64,000 nucleotides of DNA from Spirogloea muscicola (Eukaryota; Streptophyta; Zygnematophyceae; Spirogloeales; Spirogloeaceae), in the NCBI GenBank assembly GCA_009602725.1, contig WELB01000023.1, forward strand, positions 827,973 through 891,972, read 5' to 3'. The translations under genes were made by a program, and so were the position numbers. A model generated the notes under the pieces. That model was given only the letters and a program-made list of their open reading frames with translations, searched no databases and was not told where the DNA came from. Position 1 is the first letter of the stretch; each line of letters opens with the position of its first letter. Below, piece by piece: positions 37,108 through 49,783 of this stretch.

Positions 37108-40100
37108 ATGGCGGCTGTAATGAAAGTGCTCTTGGCTGTGACCGGTCTTGTCGCTCTTGCTTCCATTGTACAGCCTGGTAAGCTGTCATTGGCAGCAAGC
37201 TTGCCAGAAGAATCACCAGCAATTTACCAGATTGTACTCCTCCTGCTGCACAAAATTTGGAATGTGTCAGGAGCCCATCTCTGCAGGTAATCGACAGCGA
37301 CCAATCAATATGCACAGTGGCCCAATTTTGCGGGTGCTTGGTGCTTGGTGCAGTGCTCGGCCATCACGTGGACATCATTGCCTACAACGACCAGCATGGC
37401 CACATCGAGTCATCTGACCGCTTCTTCAGCCTGTGCTCGAAGAACTCTTCTGCTAACCTGGCTGGTGCAACTTCTAGCGGGCTAATCGACTCGCCCTCAC
37501 CCTGTTGCTGTCGGCCGTTGCTTAGAGGAGGATATGCATTGAGGAGGGCACCTGTTACTTCACTGCTCCTGCCAATCAGCCAGAATAGACTGCTCATTGA
37601 GCTGTCATTCTTGACCATGTTGGCTAGCCTGCTTCTGATTGAAGCACCTAAATTCAGGCCTTCTTACCATGCTTGCATGGCTGTCCTGTACAGGCAACTG
37701 CCTTGGTGGCTTCGCCCGCATTGGCACCCTGGTGAAGCAGTGGCGCGCCAAGTTCCCCAAAACTGCGCTGTTTGTGCATGCCGGCGACGAGTTCACGGGT
37801 ACCATCTGGAACCTCGTGTACAATGGCTCTGAGGCCGCCATCTTTGACAACCTTGTGGGCGTCGAGGTTGCTGTAAGTACAGCTTGTGATTCACCGGACA
37901 TGATAACGGTCAGGCTGGTGCTTACATTCTGCTGGCAGTGCCGTTAATTCTGCATTTATCTGGCGCTTGACGCTACTGCCATTGTTCGCGCCTCCATATG
38001 TTCAGACCCTCGGCAATCACGAATTCGACAAGGGCCCCCAGGTCCTGGCTGATAACTACCTGAAGAAAGTCAACTTTCCCATTGTGTCTTGCAATGTGCA
38101 CGCCACACCAGACTCCCCCATCTACGGGCTCTACCAGACCACCCCTCTCGTCAAGAAGCTACCCAAGTATGCATGCAAGAGCACCCTCCTTACATGCCAC
38201 TGCTTGCTTGCTTCTGCAGTGCTTGCTCCTGTATCCCCCTGCTAGGCTCATCAATGCTGCTCAGCAGTTGACTTCAGCTCGTTTTGTTGGTGATGATGCT
38301 ACAGCGGCTTGACTATCGGCATTGTCGGCTGGACGACCACAGACACCAACACTGACTCCAGCCCTGGACCAACAGTCAATGTTGCTGACTACGCGCCAGA
38401 CGTCCAACGGTGCATTGATGAGCTTCTCGCCAAGAACATCACCGCAATCATTGGCCTGGGCCATGCCGGTGTTGATGTGGATCAGGAGGTCATCCGGTCC
38501 ACCCACGGTGAGCATGGCAACACTCGTGCTAGCCTCAGCTTGCTTCTCTTCTTTGAGACATCCGTGGCAGTTACCATCGTGTGTTGTCCCCAGTCACGCT
38601 GAGCTTCAACATGGTGCGTGCAGTGCTCATAGTGCTGCAATATTCTGACCTGGAGACCACTGTCTACGGCATACTGTAGCATGCCATATCCTGAGCAGTG
38701 CATTTCTCTGCACCATCCTCTTAACAATGCAGGCCTCCTTGAGTGCAGATCATGCAGCCACTTGTGCTGATCTGTAAGGGACCTGCTCTGTGTACAGGTC
38801 TGAGCTTGGTCGTGGGTGGCCACAGTCATACATTCATGTGGCCACCCAAGCAAGGATATGCCCCTCTCGCTTACGGCAAGAAATATCCCAAGGGACCTAT
38901 TGTTGATAGCAGTGGCTACACTGTAAGTTCAATCCACCAGGATACATTGATGTCCTTCTTTTGGAAAGCACCAACAAACTGCCTATGATGTTTGTATCAC
39001 AGTCGAAATAATGCTTGACCAGTATCTCCTGACCACTGCAGACCTTAACATACAAAGTGCGGAACCTTTGGCTGACATAGTCAGCAACCGCTGTGCAGGA
39101 CCCAATCATGGCAGTGAACTACCCTGAGGTCTCCACTGACACCAAGGGAAGACAAGTCCCTTACTACCAGGCACTGTGGGGCACCCATTACATGGGTAAG
39201 GCTTCCTTCCCTCTCCTCTTCTCAGTTACTCAATAAATCTTGCCACAAGCTCTGGTTGCACTGCAGCACCTTAGCAGAGAGAAGGTATTCAGCAGCCTCC
39301 TGTCCTCGTCTTGGATGTGGGCAGACACAATCAGCGCTTGGATCTACGAGGATGGGCATGTGAACATGGGCTTCTGTATTGCCCAGCCCGTGCTGCTCGG
39401 AGGGGCCGCCAGCTCCAACCCGGTTGCAGAGGACCCTGCAGTCACCGCGGTCATCGACCAGCTCCTGCCGCCCATTACCGTGTTCCGCGGCAAGGTAACT
39501 TACTTGTGCCCCTCTTCACTCAGATCATGACGAGGCGTCAATGTTGCCCCAAGTCGCTTGGGACCAGGCTTGATATTTGTGAATTCAAGGCATGATGCTG
39601 CAATGGCCGCAAGTCGGAGTAACTTGCAGCCGGATAAGAGTGACCCTGACGAAACCCAGAAGTAGCAGCCGGCGAGAAACTCTCCATCTCTGATTCTGAT
39701 TGAATGTGCTGAGATCAGGTCATTGGCCACACCAACCAGAACCTCATTGCCCCGTTCAACCTAGCCAAGCAGCCGGGTGAGAGCAACCTGGGCAATGTAG
39801 TGGCAGACGCTATGGTGTATGCGTTCCAGCACCAGGCCTCATACCCCAATTTCGTCCAGCAATATGGGCCCGTTAACATCGCCGTTACCAACCCTGGCGG
39901 CCTTCGAGTCAACATCCAGGCAGGCGACATCACTTTCGAGCAGGTCAGTTGCCACATGGGGCTTGTACAGCGTTGTGCTTGCTTGTGCCATGGTTTCTTG
40001 CGAAGAAGTCACCTGGACCCTGCATACTTGACTAGCACACATCGCACAGCTGCGAGCATTTTCCATCCATTACTGTAAGAGAGTAGTGCGATGTCACCAG

Positions 40101-40746
40101 TCTACGTGCCTGAGAATGTCGTTTCTTGGTGGCAGGTCTTCCAAGTCCTTCCGTTTGGTGACTACGATCAGGTTGTGGCAATCAGTGGCTTTGGTCTCAA
40201 TCTTGTCCTGAATGCCAACATCCCGTCCAATGGCCAATTCCTGGATGTCGGCGTGGTAAGAGCTCAAACTCACTGCTGCGATGGTGCATCATTGCACAGA
40301 AGGAAGGGCAAGCATTAAAGCAAGGGCGAGCATTTTCTGTATTGTGTTGACTTCTACAATTCTCATACTTATGATGGCAGTATGTGTCCTCTCTTACATG
40401 CTGAGGAGTCCACGATCTTGAGATTCTCTATTGGTGTGTTGCACTGCTCCAGTTCTCCGGCGTAAGAGCTGTACTGGATGCCAGCGACTACAAGACGGCC
40501 CACTACACAAGCCTGCTGGTGGACAATGGTGGCGGTAACTACGGGCCCATTGACCCCAACAAGACATACTACGTACTCGTGCAGAATTTCATTTATGGCG
40601 GCGGCAGTGGGTATGGAGCGATTGCCCAGTATGGCACGCTCCTAGTGAACTTTGGGCCCCCCCAGTCTGATGATGTTGTGGAGTACCTACAGGCTGTGAG
40701 CCCCATCAGCGGCAATCTTGACGGACGTCTCATTGTTAACTTCTAG
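37108..40746 (+). CDS. Secreted 5'-nucleotidase / UshA-like metallophosphoesterase
   Basis: Hydrolyses nucleoside monophosphates or related phosphoesters outside the cell or in the secretory path. Exons: 37108-37177, 37354-37464, 37694-37872, 38006-38166, 38305-38507, 38798-38922, 39099-39195, 39325-39494, 39719-39943, 40136-40255, 40453-40746 (TAG). The first exon is a signal peptide (MAAVMKVLLAVTGLVALASI). Metal-site motifs in order: IIAYNDQHGHIE, FVHAGDEFTGT, TLGNHEFDKG, LGHAGVDVDQ, VVGGHSHTF. The C-terminal nucleotidase domain shows ESNLGNVVADAM, VAVTNPGGLR-like (IAVTNPGGLRVNIQAGDITF), VLPFGDYDQVV and YYVLVQNFIYGGGSGYG. All metal ligands expected for the family are present. It ends LDGRLIVNF without a hydrophobic GPI-type tail, so a soluble secreted enzyme is likely. 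Confidence 0.94.
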
Positions 40747-41523
40747 GCATAAGTCGTCATCTGACTCCATCTGAAGGAAATCAGTTAACTGCTGTATGTC
40801 CTGGTTTTGTTAGGTTGCTAGCCAGCTATTTCTTGGCATAGCGCTGTAGCGAGGCTGCAGAGTAGCAACTAATGAGAGTCCATGCACCTACTACCCAAGG
40901 TGGACTGAGGAGCATGTTATCTGGCCTCGCAACCATCTCAATTTTGTCAAGCTTGGCATCCTTTGAGAAGCCGGCACTGCATCTTTGCTACCGACTGGAC
41001 CACTTGGCTGGAATGTGATATGTTTTGGCCTTGCCTGAAATTTGGACTGTGAAAATGGTAGGCACTAAATTATGTCGTTTGGCCTTGCCCCAACTTTAAA
41101 TCGTGAATATTGTGGCATGAGATTGCGGCTTGGTTCAATGTTGCTGGCGACGAGTGTCACAACACGGTGTTTGCAAGCCTGCATGACTTGATTGCATTTG
41201 CCACTGCACTCAGTGTACATCTTAATGCAGCCCTCGCACAGCATGACATTAGCTGCTCTTTTCGGAAATGGCACTTTCTGCACGAATGCTGTGCCAGTGA
41301 TCAGCGGAGGACCGATTGTACGACGCCGTTTGGATAGGATAAAGTGTCGAGTTCCAGAGCTTGCAGTAGCTGTGTGTGGCTGTACATGCCGAACATGTCA
41401 CAATGTGTGGAGAGCGGTGACAAATGATCCTCAAACCTGCGAAGAAAGAGCTCATGTGTCAACTTCGTAGCCAAAGAGAAGGCGGGCGATGCACACAAGT
41501 TGAAAGGGTTGCCAAGCAAGCCA
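40747..41523. other. Convergent intergenic region
   Basis: Shared 3' flank of the 5'-nucleotidase (+) and C2 protein (-). Short imperfect repeats (GTCGTTTGGCCTTGCC and TGTTTTGGCCTTGCC near 41020 and 41075). No gene seen. Confidence 0.45.
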
Positions 41524-43620
41524 TTACACTATATAAGGAAAACAAGGAATGTTTGATGGGGGCTCAGCTAACAAAACGAAAACCAGCAGTAAGAGGGTGC
41601 CCAAAGATGCTCTTTGTACTGAGTATGTCAAGCAGAGCCACCGTGCAGACCTCGTGAAGGGTTTCGGTGATGAGCAGGTCCACGCATTCGCCTGCTGGGG
41701 GCATAAGGCAGGCGCTGGAGGCGCCGGACTGGGATACGGCACCACTTCAGATTGCAGCAGCTTATCCAGATCCCAATCCTCGTCCAACCACAGCTCTGCA
41801 TCTCGCAGGAGAAGAATTGTCATCAATTCGTAGGCGTTCAGACATATTTATGCAAGCTCGTCTTAAAATCTCATACGATGCAACAACTCAACAATGACTG
41901 TCGACACGCTTGCTGTTCTACTCACCAGGCATCACCAGCGACTCCAGTCCGTGGAGTGGGTCGTCGACTGCATGTAGGCTGCTGTCATCATCTAGGAGGC
42001 GGTCTGTGGAGCTGTCGGTGCTCTCCTTGTCCTCCAACGTAGTTCCTCCAGGTGGGCTAGCTGCTCCTTGCAGCTTGCACAACCGGCTGGATGTCGTAAC
42101 AGCGACTGTGGTGGACTGTCCGAACCCTTTGCCCGGCGAGTTGCAATCAAGGGGACGACAATGCGCGAGCACCTCGGGAGACGGCATCGTAAGTTCCGCA
42201 ACATAAGCTGCTGTTGAGGGATGCTTCGGCCCCATGCCAGGGCCATGGCTCCAGCTGCACTGGCTGGTCTCGAGGACACTGGAGGCGGCGGCAGGCACCC
42301 ATGCAGGCGGAGGCCAAGCGGCAGAGAAGAGGGGGTCCGCTTGATCCTCCTCCAGGGCGCAGGCATTGTCAGAGGCGGCGGACGTTCTGAGCGCCTGCCA
42401 CAGCCAGCTCTCAGGACAGTCGTGGCCTTCCGTCGCCGGCGTGGCGGGCGTGGCCACAGAGGGCGTCGAGGCCGTGCTGGCGCTCGTGGCCGTGCAGCAG
42501 CTCTCAAAGCTGCCTGCTGGCAGGCATGCCCGGGCCGCGGTCTCGCCGCCACTGCCATTCCTGTGGTCCTCAATGGACGACACAGCGTTGCTGCAGGTCG
42601 TGGTCTCGGAGCCGGCCTGCGAGGGATCCGTCGGCACATCCGTGGGCAGCCTCGTTGAGCCTTCCAGGCCATCCAGTGAGGCCGGCATCGTTGGCTGCTC
42701 GGGCTGTCGTGCATTGATGGTCCGCCTCTTCATCGCTGGCTCTGAGCCGGATGGCCAGGAGGAAGAGCAGAGCTTGGCGCCAACGGAAGCGTGCTGGGCG
42801 AGGCGTGCAGGCACCGCTGCAACTGGCGTCGCCGAGGGACCGGCATGGCGTGCGTGGTAGGCCAGCGTGGCGCGGACGCAGCCAGCGCCTCCGCCGTCGA
42901 GGTTGAAGTCCTGGCGGGGGAGCCGGCGGCTGCCACCGCCGCCGAGGTCGAGCTTGGGGAAGGGGATGGGGATGGCGACGGCGCCCAGGAGGCGGTCCTC
43001 GAAGCTGCCGCGGTGATGGCTGGACACCCACACCTCGCACCGCACCTCCGCCTCACCGCCCACAACTGCCACCTGCACAGCTTGCACAGCTCTCACAGCG
43101 GTCAGCGCAGCAGCGCAGCAGCCGCGCCGCATGGTGCTCGTGGCTCCGAGCGACTATGCCAGAGCACGAGCTTGTCACCTGGAGGCACTGGTTGAAGTTG
43201 GGGTTGCTGCCACCGCGGCGGATGGTGCGGGTGAGCAGCGCAACTGGGCCAGCCGCTCCGCCAGCGGCGCCGTGCAGCAGCTTGACATACACGTCCTGCA
43301 GGAATGCCGAAGCGCGAGACAGGTTAGCACAAAATTATCCGCAATCGAGCGAGAGCAGTAGCGTCCTCGTCAATGGCCACTCCCTCGAGCAAGGACAGGC
43401 GCTTGAAGGCATCGTCAGGCTCGCAGCGGCTGGCGGGTGACGGTGGAGCTCGCAGTGAGGTCAACTACGTGCAGAAGCACACCTGAGGACCGAGCGGGCT
43501 GATGTTCCGCAGGCCGCGAGCTCCGTGCAGCAGAACGTCCAGGATGCCCACGACGCGCGGTACCGCCTCGTTGCCACCGCCGCCGCCGCCGTCCCGAGGC
43601 CGCTTGCGCTGCCGGCCCAT
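41524..43620 (-). CDS. C2-domain protein with long low-complexity region
   Basis: C2 domains bind membranes, often with calcium. Exons on the minus strand: 43620-43483, 43295-43179, 43072-41926, 41795-41524. The C2 fold is split over the first three: GILDVLLHGARGLRNISPLG, then DVYVKLLHG...RTIRRGGSNPNFNQ, then VVGGEAEVRCEVWVSSHHRG with FEDRLLGAVAIPI. The phases fit (138 and 117 bases, both multiples of three). About 300 residues rich in Ser, Thr, Pro and Ala follow, then ELWLDEDWDLDKLL and a hydrophobic end (LGTLLLLVFVLLAEPP) that could anchor the protein. Of the usual calcium-binding Asp residues I see only some, so calcium binding is uncertain. The start is the first ATG before the C2 domain; an upstream ORF is probably UTR. 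Confidence 0.75.
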
Positions 43621-45386
43621 GGTGCGGGCTGCCGCGGTTCCTGCCGTCGACTTCGCAAGAGCGTACTCGAGGCACAGAGAGCCGGCCGAGCCCACAGCGC
43701 GCTGCGTCGACGGGCCGAGGCGCCTGCGTGAAGCACGCGGGCTTGCACTGCAGTAGCGGTGTGGCGCAACGAGCGCTGGCGAGCGCCTGAGGATCGGGTG
43801 CCGGGCCAGGCCAGCGGCGTCTCGCGGGTGAGCTCTCAGGGGAGCGCTGCCGCGGCGGCGCAGAGGCGGAGGAGGGGGAGGAGGGCTGCGGAGGCGGAGG
43901 TCGCGCAGGCGGGGGGCAGCGATGGAGGAGGGGGGCTGGTGGCGCCGGAGGAGGGCGCCCAGTATGGGCGGGCCTCGGGGGACGGGGCCGCCACATTGGC
44001 GGCGGGGCCACAGCCGGAGACGCCCCAGCGATCACCACTGTGCCGCGAGGCCAGGTCCGCACTGCCGCCTGATCTGGCGGCGCCGCCACGCCTCTAGCGA
44101 CGGTTTGACTCGCTCGGTGGCGTGGAAAAGCTCTTCTGCGTCATTCCATCATGTCGCGCTTGTCAGCGCATCCCCGGCTTCGTGTAGTCAAAAGCATGGC
44201 GACTGCCCCGGACGCCTGTCGAGTTTTGTAATAGTGAGCAGATGAAGTCCAGATAAGCAAGCGCGGCGCTGCTTCACTGGCCGCGGGGGACAGATGGCGT
44301 GCAGTCATTCGGAGGACGATCTGGCCGACCCATCTTCCAGGAAAGGCGGCGGCCTCCGCCTGCCCCTTGGGCGCCGCCCAAACAACATTCTCATCTGCAC
44401 TATTCCCTTATTCAAGACTCATCAAGACTCGCAGGAATGGAATAACGTGTCACTCACTTCCACGTACAGCATTGACATCCAATCGCATCGATGCTGCTGT
44501 GTTACGGCAGGGGGATTCAGCAGAGCCGCCAATGCACGTCAGCCGGGCGCTCTGTCAGCCAGGCCGCCATACTCCTTCGCGGCATCGCGGAGTACGCCAG
44601 CGGGCCCGCTCCACAGGGGGGGCCGCAGGTCGTGGCCCGCGCTGAGAATGACGTGAACACGCACTGTTGACGGGTGGGCCCCCTCGGCCCCCGCAAGCCA
44701 CCAATCAGCATAGACCGCCTGGAATGCCTGCTTGTCCCAAGGGGCCACGCCGCGGCTCTGCTGGCGCCCCGGCTCGCTAACCGCCGCCTGTCAAGGGCGG
44801 CCAGAAAGCCAGTTATTTATTGCCGCCACACCTGCACGCTACCGCCCGAAAGCATGTTCCACGACGCGCCTCGCTTCAGCACCACCCACGCCGGCCGTGC
44901 CTTGGCTAACCCTCAAGGCACAGGGCGACTCCTTTTGGAGTAGCTTACTTCAACTCTGCACTCTCCGCTTCCTTGCACCTTGTTCTTCCTTCAGTGGCTG
45001 GCTGTCAACAGCCCTCGCCTCCTTCAGGTGCCACTGCTCTTTCTGTTGCTACTCATACCGACTTGCGGCTGTTGACAAGGGCTCTTCTGAAAGGCTAAAG
45101 AAATGTGGTTACTGTTTCTTTGGCTGAGTGATCGACGCTTGCAGTTGGGGCCTAGGTCTCGTCCATCCTTTGGCCTGCTTTTCCACGACCACCGCTCGTT
45201 GTAGCACCTCTTGTCATCCAGCCCCTAAACCATTTACAAAAGATTGGTGTAGCCCTGATGCAAATACCTCTGCAGTTACATGGATTCTCTTCCAGCCTGC
45301 GCCTCAAGGCTTCCTCTTGACATGACTTCAATTTGCTCCCAGGGCAATGATTCAATGCTCGACGTCTTATATCAATAGAACCAAAA
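43621..45386. other. Region between divergent C2 gene promoter and P450 3' end
   Basis: GC-rich to about 44100 (promoter/5' UTR of the C2 gene). A minus-strand ORF at 44539-44748 reads MAPWDKQAFQAVYADWWLAG but has no recognised family. A hairpin module lies at 44972-45035 (CTTGTTCTTCCTTCAGTGGC, TGGCTGTCAACAGCC, tail CTCGCCTCCTTCAGGTGCCA). From 45040 to 45386 nothing is seen beyond the P450 3' UTR. Confidence 0.45.
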
Positions 45387-48300
45387 CTATGTCCGTGGCG
45401 TGAGTTGAATCTTCACCTCTCCTGCTGGTCGCAGGGTAATCATTGCACGAGGCCTAGGAGGGTCCTCGCCGTCCGGGAGTCTTAATGTAAATTTACGAGC
45501 CACTGAAGCAAGCACCTGCAGTACACATCCCAAGCATCAGTCAGTTGCCCATCTGCACCATCTGCTTGGCATTGGACAAAGTTGCAGATGACACCAGTGC
45601 AGTTTCAGGCCTACGGCCAAATTAGGCTCTGGGAAGGTTTCTCAAAGTCGTATATGACTTGGGGGGGGAAATATGCGATCACCAGAGATGCCTCCATCAT
45701 GGCAAAACCCATGCCTATGCAGTTCCGCGGGCCCCCACCAAATGGCCAATAGGAAGTGTTCTCGTTCAAGGGAGGTGCATCGCCTCCCTCAAGCCACCTA
45801 TCAGGGTCAAACTCAAGGGCTCTGCCAACAGTGCACAATCTATAATATATCAGGCTCGGCACTTCCTGAAATACTTTGAACTTTAGTTGAAGGCTAGCAT
45901 GGAACATCTATCCGATGTAGTTTTTGCTCTTGGTGAGGCCAGTAAGTATAGCAATTTATGACTGCTGCTGTCCATGGCATGACCTTGGCTTCTCAATGAG
46001 ATATAGAGAAGTACCTACGGGCGGTGCAAATCAACATTGCTGACAAAGACAATGATGAACACACTTTGAGCAGCTGAGATGTATGCTAGGATGGACAGCG
46101 ACCTGGGCCAGTGAGCAGGGTCTCGGTGCAGCAAATACGGGCTGACCAGCACCGTGGTGCCGGCCTCTACATGCCAATCTGCCAGCTGGGTGCTTTCGCT
46201 CGCGCACCGACCAACGATGTACGCAGGCGGCATCAGCCGCATTGTCTCCCAAATTACTGCTTCCGTGTACCTGCAAGAAAACCAGCACAACACATGAAGG
46301 CCAGTGCTTCCTGACTACTTTTAATCTTGTCAGGTCACCTCAGCAACCTGAGAAACTCCAACAACTCTGTAGTGAACCTGATGATTGAGGCTTGAATTCA
46401 GCTGCGCTTGCTCATGTCTCAATGCTCCTGGCGATGGACGTACTCACAATCAATGCGGCTTACATGATGTGCTTGACATGACAGCACTGTGAGGCAGCTA
46501 AAGGGAGGCCTTGTATTGACCTGAGTTGCTGGCAGTTGACATGGTCGAGCCTCTCATTGCCGACAAGCTTGTCAATCTCCGCTACCAATTTGACCTGGCT
46601 ACCAGGATGAAGAGCCAACAACGTGCAGGCCCATGCCAAGAGGATAGCCGATGTCTCCTGGCCCTGCAGAGGCCTCAAATTGGTGAAGGAGAGGGTTCTG
46701 ATGTATTCAATGTGATCCAAAAGCGAATGATTCGGAAGCACAACCTATGACAACACCATGAAGGATCCAAGCTGACTACTAACTATCAGAAGTTGGATAC
46801 TGACAAGACAATATTTAGGTGCTTCCAAATGTGAACAAATATAGATGCTTGAGGAAATCGAGAGTATTGAAAAGTACATGAGGTGCTAATCAGCAGCCCT
46901 AATGTAGACTCACTGCAATGAGAAGTGTCATAAGCTCATCTCGAAGCGCTGTATTGCTCATCCCTGAGCCATCGTCGTCTTTCACCTGGGGAGCTGAGGC
47001 TTATGGTCAAGCGCCGAGGCTATCGAGTGAAATGGCGATTTCTAGTCACCTTCTGGGTTGCCTGCCTAATACGTCGCCAAGGTCAGGACGAATGACTCAC
47101 AAGACCTGCACAAACGAGCTGCCAAATTTCCTCGACATTTCCTGGTGCATGAGAATGTACATGCCAAAGCATGCCCAGCTACAGCAAGAGTCAGTGTGAG
47201 GCTGCTTTCCAGCTATAGCAGGAATTAGTGCTTGTGCTAGTACTAGTGCTAGGTACCTGCAGCATCCGCGTTAGGAGATCCACCGGGTGATGGCATCCAG
47301 CTACGTCAGGAATATGGCTCGCCATTCCCTCGAGGCTTCTCCTCCTCCGCTCAATGAGGTCATACACCAGTCTGTCGAGTTGCGAGACAGCGGCATTGTA
47401 CTGCATGTTGTCGGGCGTCGGAATCCACTCTGGGACTGGACCGTGCAAAGCTCAGACATGGGTCAATTCCAAACACCTCAAACGCCACAGATCGCCTGGA
47501 ATCATAAGATAGCGCGTGCTTTGAAGATGCCCTGCAGCCAGATGCCACCTCCGAGAATACAATCTAACAATCAAGCCAATACAGATTGTACAAGCACAAT
47601 GGCATCCCTATGCAATTAAATGACAACTGATAAATTGGCCATCGAATAAGTAACACTTCTCATGAAGTTCCCGCAAGCTGACCTCACCTATGATCATGGA
47701 CGTTGCCCTGCGTGCGAAAAAGTCAAAGGCAGTGGTGACTGCTGGCCCCACATCCTCCATATCTTCTCCACCTCCAAAGAGGGCGGTGAGCACGACCTCC
47801 AATGTCAGCTTGTTGAAGTCCCCGTAAATTTCTTGGATTCCGCCACGGTTCCAATTACTGTTCAACAGTCGCTCTGTTGCGTCCACCATTGCCTAAAAGA
47901 GCAGAGGTGTCAGCAACAAGCGCCTCAAATCGTGACAATGCATGATGGCAATTATGTCCTTCTTCCTGTTGGGCTTAATTGTCGGCCTGCACTACTCAAG
48001 CTTTGACATGAGCTCTCCCCCTTGCATAAACAAATCCCTGCAAATTGACTTCTCCCAATTACAAGCATCTGCCCCATGAAGAAGTGAGTAGCATATGACA
48101 AATGAGGTGCACAAGACACTAGATGGTCAATGGAGGACGCAAAATGTCCTCACTGCAGCATATGTGTCAACAGCAGATTTGCGGAAGGCCGGATTGGCAA
48201 GGCGCCTCTGCCGGCGCCAGGTCTCGCCGTCAGAGACAAGCAGGCCATTGCCGGCCAGGCTGCTTCCAGGGAAAAATGCAGTGCCTGCCTGACAGAAGCA

Positions 48301-49783
48301 CGGAGTGCACACATAAGAACAAGCTCAGGCACAACTACCACTTGACATATCAGTGTGTGAAAGAGCACTTTTCACACGTGCATGTTGTATTTCAAGTGCT
48401 CAGGCCCCAAGTTTGAGATGTGCAGATTGTGCTGGCCAGACCAGGCAGGACTTAGGTGAACCACCTTGACAAAGATGTCTGCCTTGGTCACCAGGATGTC
48501 CTTTGCCAGGTCCCTGCATTCGAGAGGCGGGCATCACCACCAGATCCTACATTGCTGAAGGTGCTCGGCTGTAAGGGCAACTAAGCTACTTCCAAGAGGC
48601 AGGGAAGTACTGTTCCAATCAGTAGGAGCACTCTGTAGTGTAGTAAAGTCAAGTCTGCTAGCAAATGAGCCAGGGAGTTCTTAGCCATATGTACTGGCAA
48701 TGGTAGCAGAGCGAGCAGCAGTGCAGATTATTCCCAAGCAACTTCAGCGAGTACGCACAGGCCTGGACACAGTCGCTACGAGATCCAGATAGTTACAGCT
48801 CGTCTCGTGGGCTGTGGGCATGCTAGCAGTCTCACGGGTCACTGACGACAACGACGGGCTCCCCAGCGAGCTTGATGCCAACTGCTCCCCCAAACTCCTC
48901 CCGGAGCCGCTCCAGTGTTCCCAGGGGGTCACCCGCCAGAGCCACTGCAGAGTCGCCGCCAGGGCCGGGAGGGAAGCTGCTGGGGAGAGGCGACAGTATC
49001 TTGCGGAGCCTGGACGCGCCATGGCTGACCAGTGCAGTCGCCTGCTGGACCTGAGACGACGTCCGAAACGACGTGAAAGGCTGGCTGTCAGAAAGGTGCG
49101 CTCCTTGACAGATACGTTGGCGAGGGTAAGCAGTCCGGGGCTTCAGCACGAGCCGGTGACGTTGAGCTCAAGCTCATGAATTATCTCGAAGCCCCAGCAG
49201 CTTTGATGGCCACAAGGTCAAGAAGCGGACAGGAAGAGACGCAGCATAAATTACACATGAACCAAGCTACTGTCTAAGGTGACAACCACTAAGGTTACCA
49301 CTATTTGACTATCAAGCAAGACAACCCAAGAGGCATCAAACATTTTCGAATTCTTCAGATCGGAAGGGCTTGCAAGCTACTTCGTGTGCTGGCGGGGAGG
49401 AACGGCACACCAGTGTGCAAGGCCACGATCCAGACCTGCTGTTGCCAGCTCGTCGCCGCCAGCGCCGCCAGCAGCGCCAGCCGGACATCACCGGTCGGTG
49501 CGGGGGAGCGGGCTTCTGGGGCGCCACGCCGCCGCGAGTAGCGGGGCTCGCTGACTTCTCGTGAGCTCCACGTGGACGACTCGGCGATGACTTCGGCGCC
49601 GCTTCCGCCGCCGACGGCTGTAGCGCCATGCGGCCGGGCGCCGGCAGCTGGCGCGGGGCCGCTCGCCTTCCTCGCCGCGCCTGCGCGAGCTGTGGCCGCG
49701 CCAGCTGTGATTGCCACGAGGTTTGCACTGGGTGAAGCGGCAGCAGCCGCGGGCCCGGACATCGGCGCGCCGTTGCCGGCCAT
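45387..49783 (-). CDS. Cytochrome P450 monooxygenase, subfamily not assigned
   Basis: Haem monooxygenase; substrate unknown. Exons on the minus strand: 49783-49436, about 49053-48836, 48513-48465, 48288-48154, 47892-47688, 47435-47257, 46985-46914, 46663-46522, 46270-46103, 45821-45683, 45515-45387 (TAG). Junction phases agree. Motifs in order: [38 protein letters not shown] (C-helix WRRQRR), [39 protein letters not shown] (I-helix, with Gln where many have His or Asp), [15 protein letters not shown] (ExxR), FDPDRW (PERF-type), [17 protein letters not shown] (haem-binding Cys), [13 protein letters not shown]. The Ala-rich exon 1 lacks the usual hydrophobic anchor and may be an organelle leader. 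Family resemblance is to bacterial and algal P450s with the PEWIPTPDN block, not to the usual plant A-type. Confidence 0.93.

Noticed and set aside
41992-42860. Antisense and alternate-frame ORFs over the C2 gene
   Set aside because: Shadows of the long GC-rich third exon; only the minus frame with the C2 motifs has matching splice phases.
44539-44748. Minus-strand ORF MAPWDKQAFQAVYADWWLAG
   Set aside because: Short, isolated, no family recognised; kept only as a note in the gap entry.
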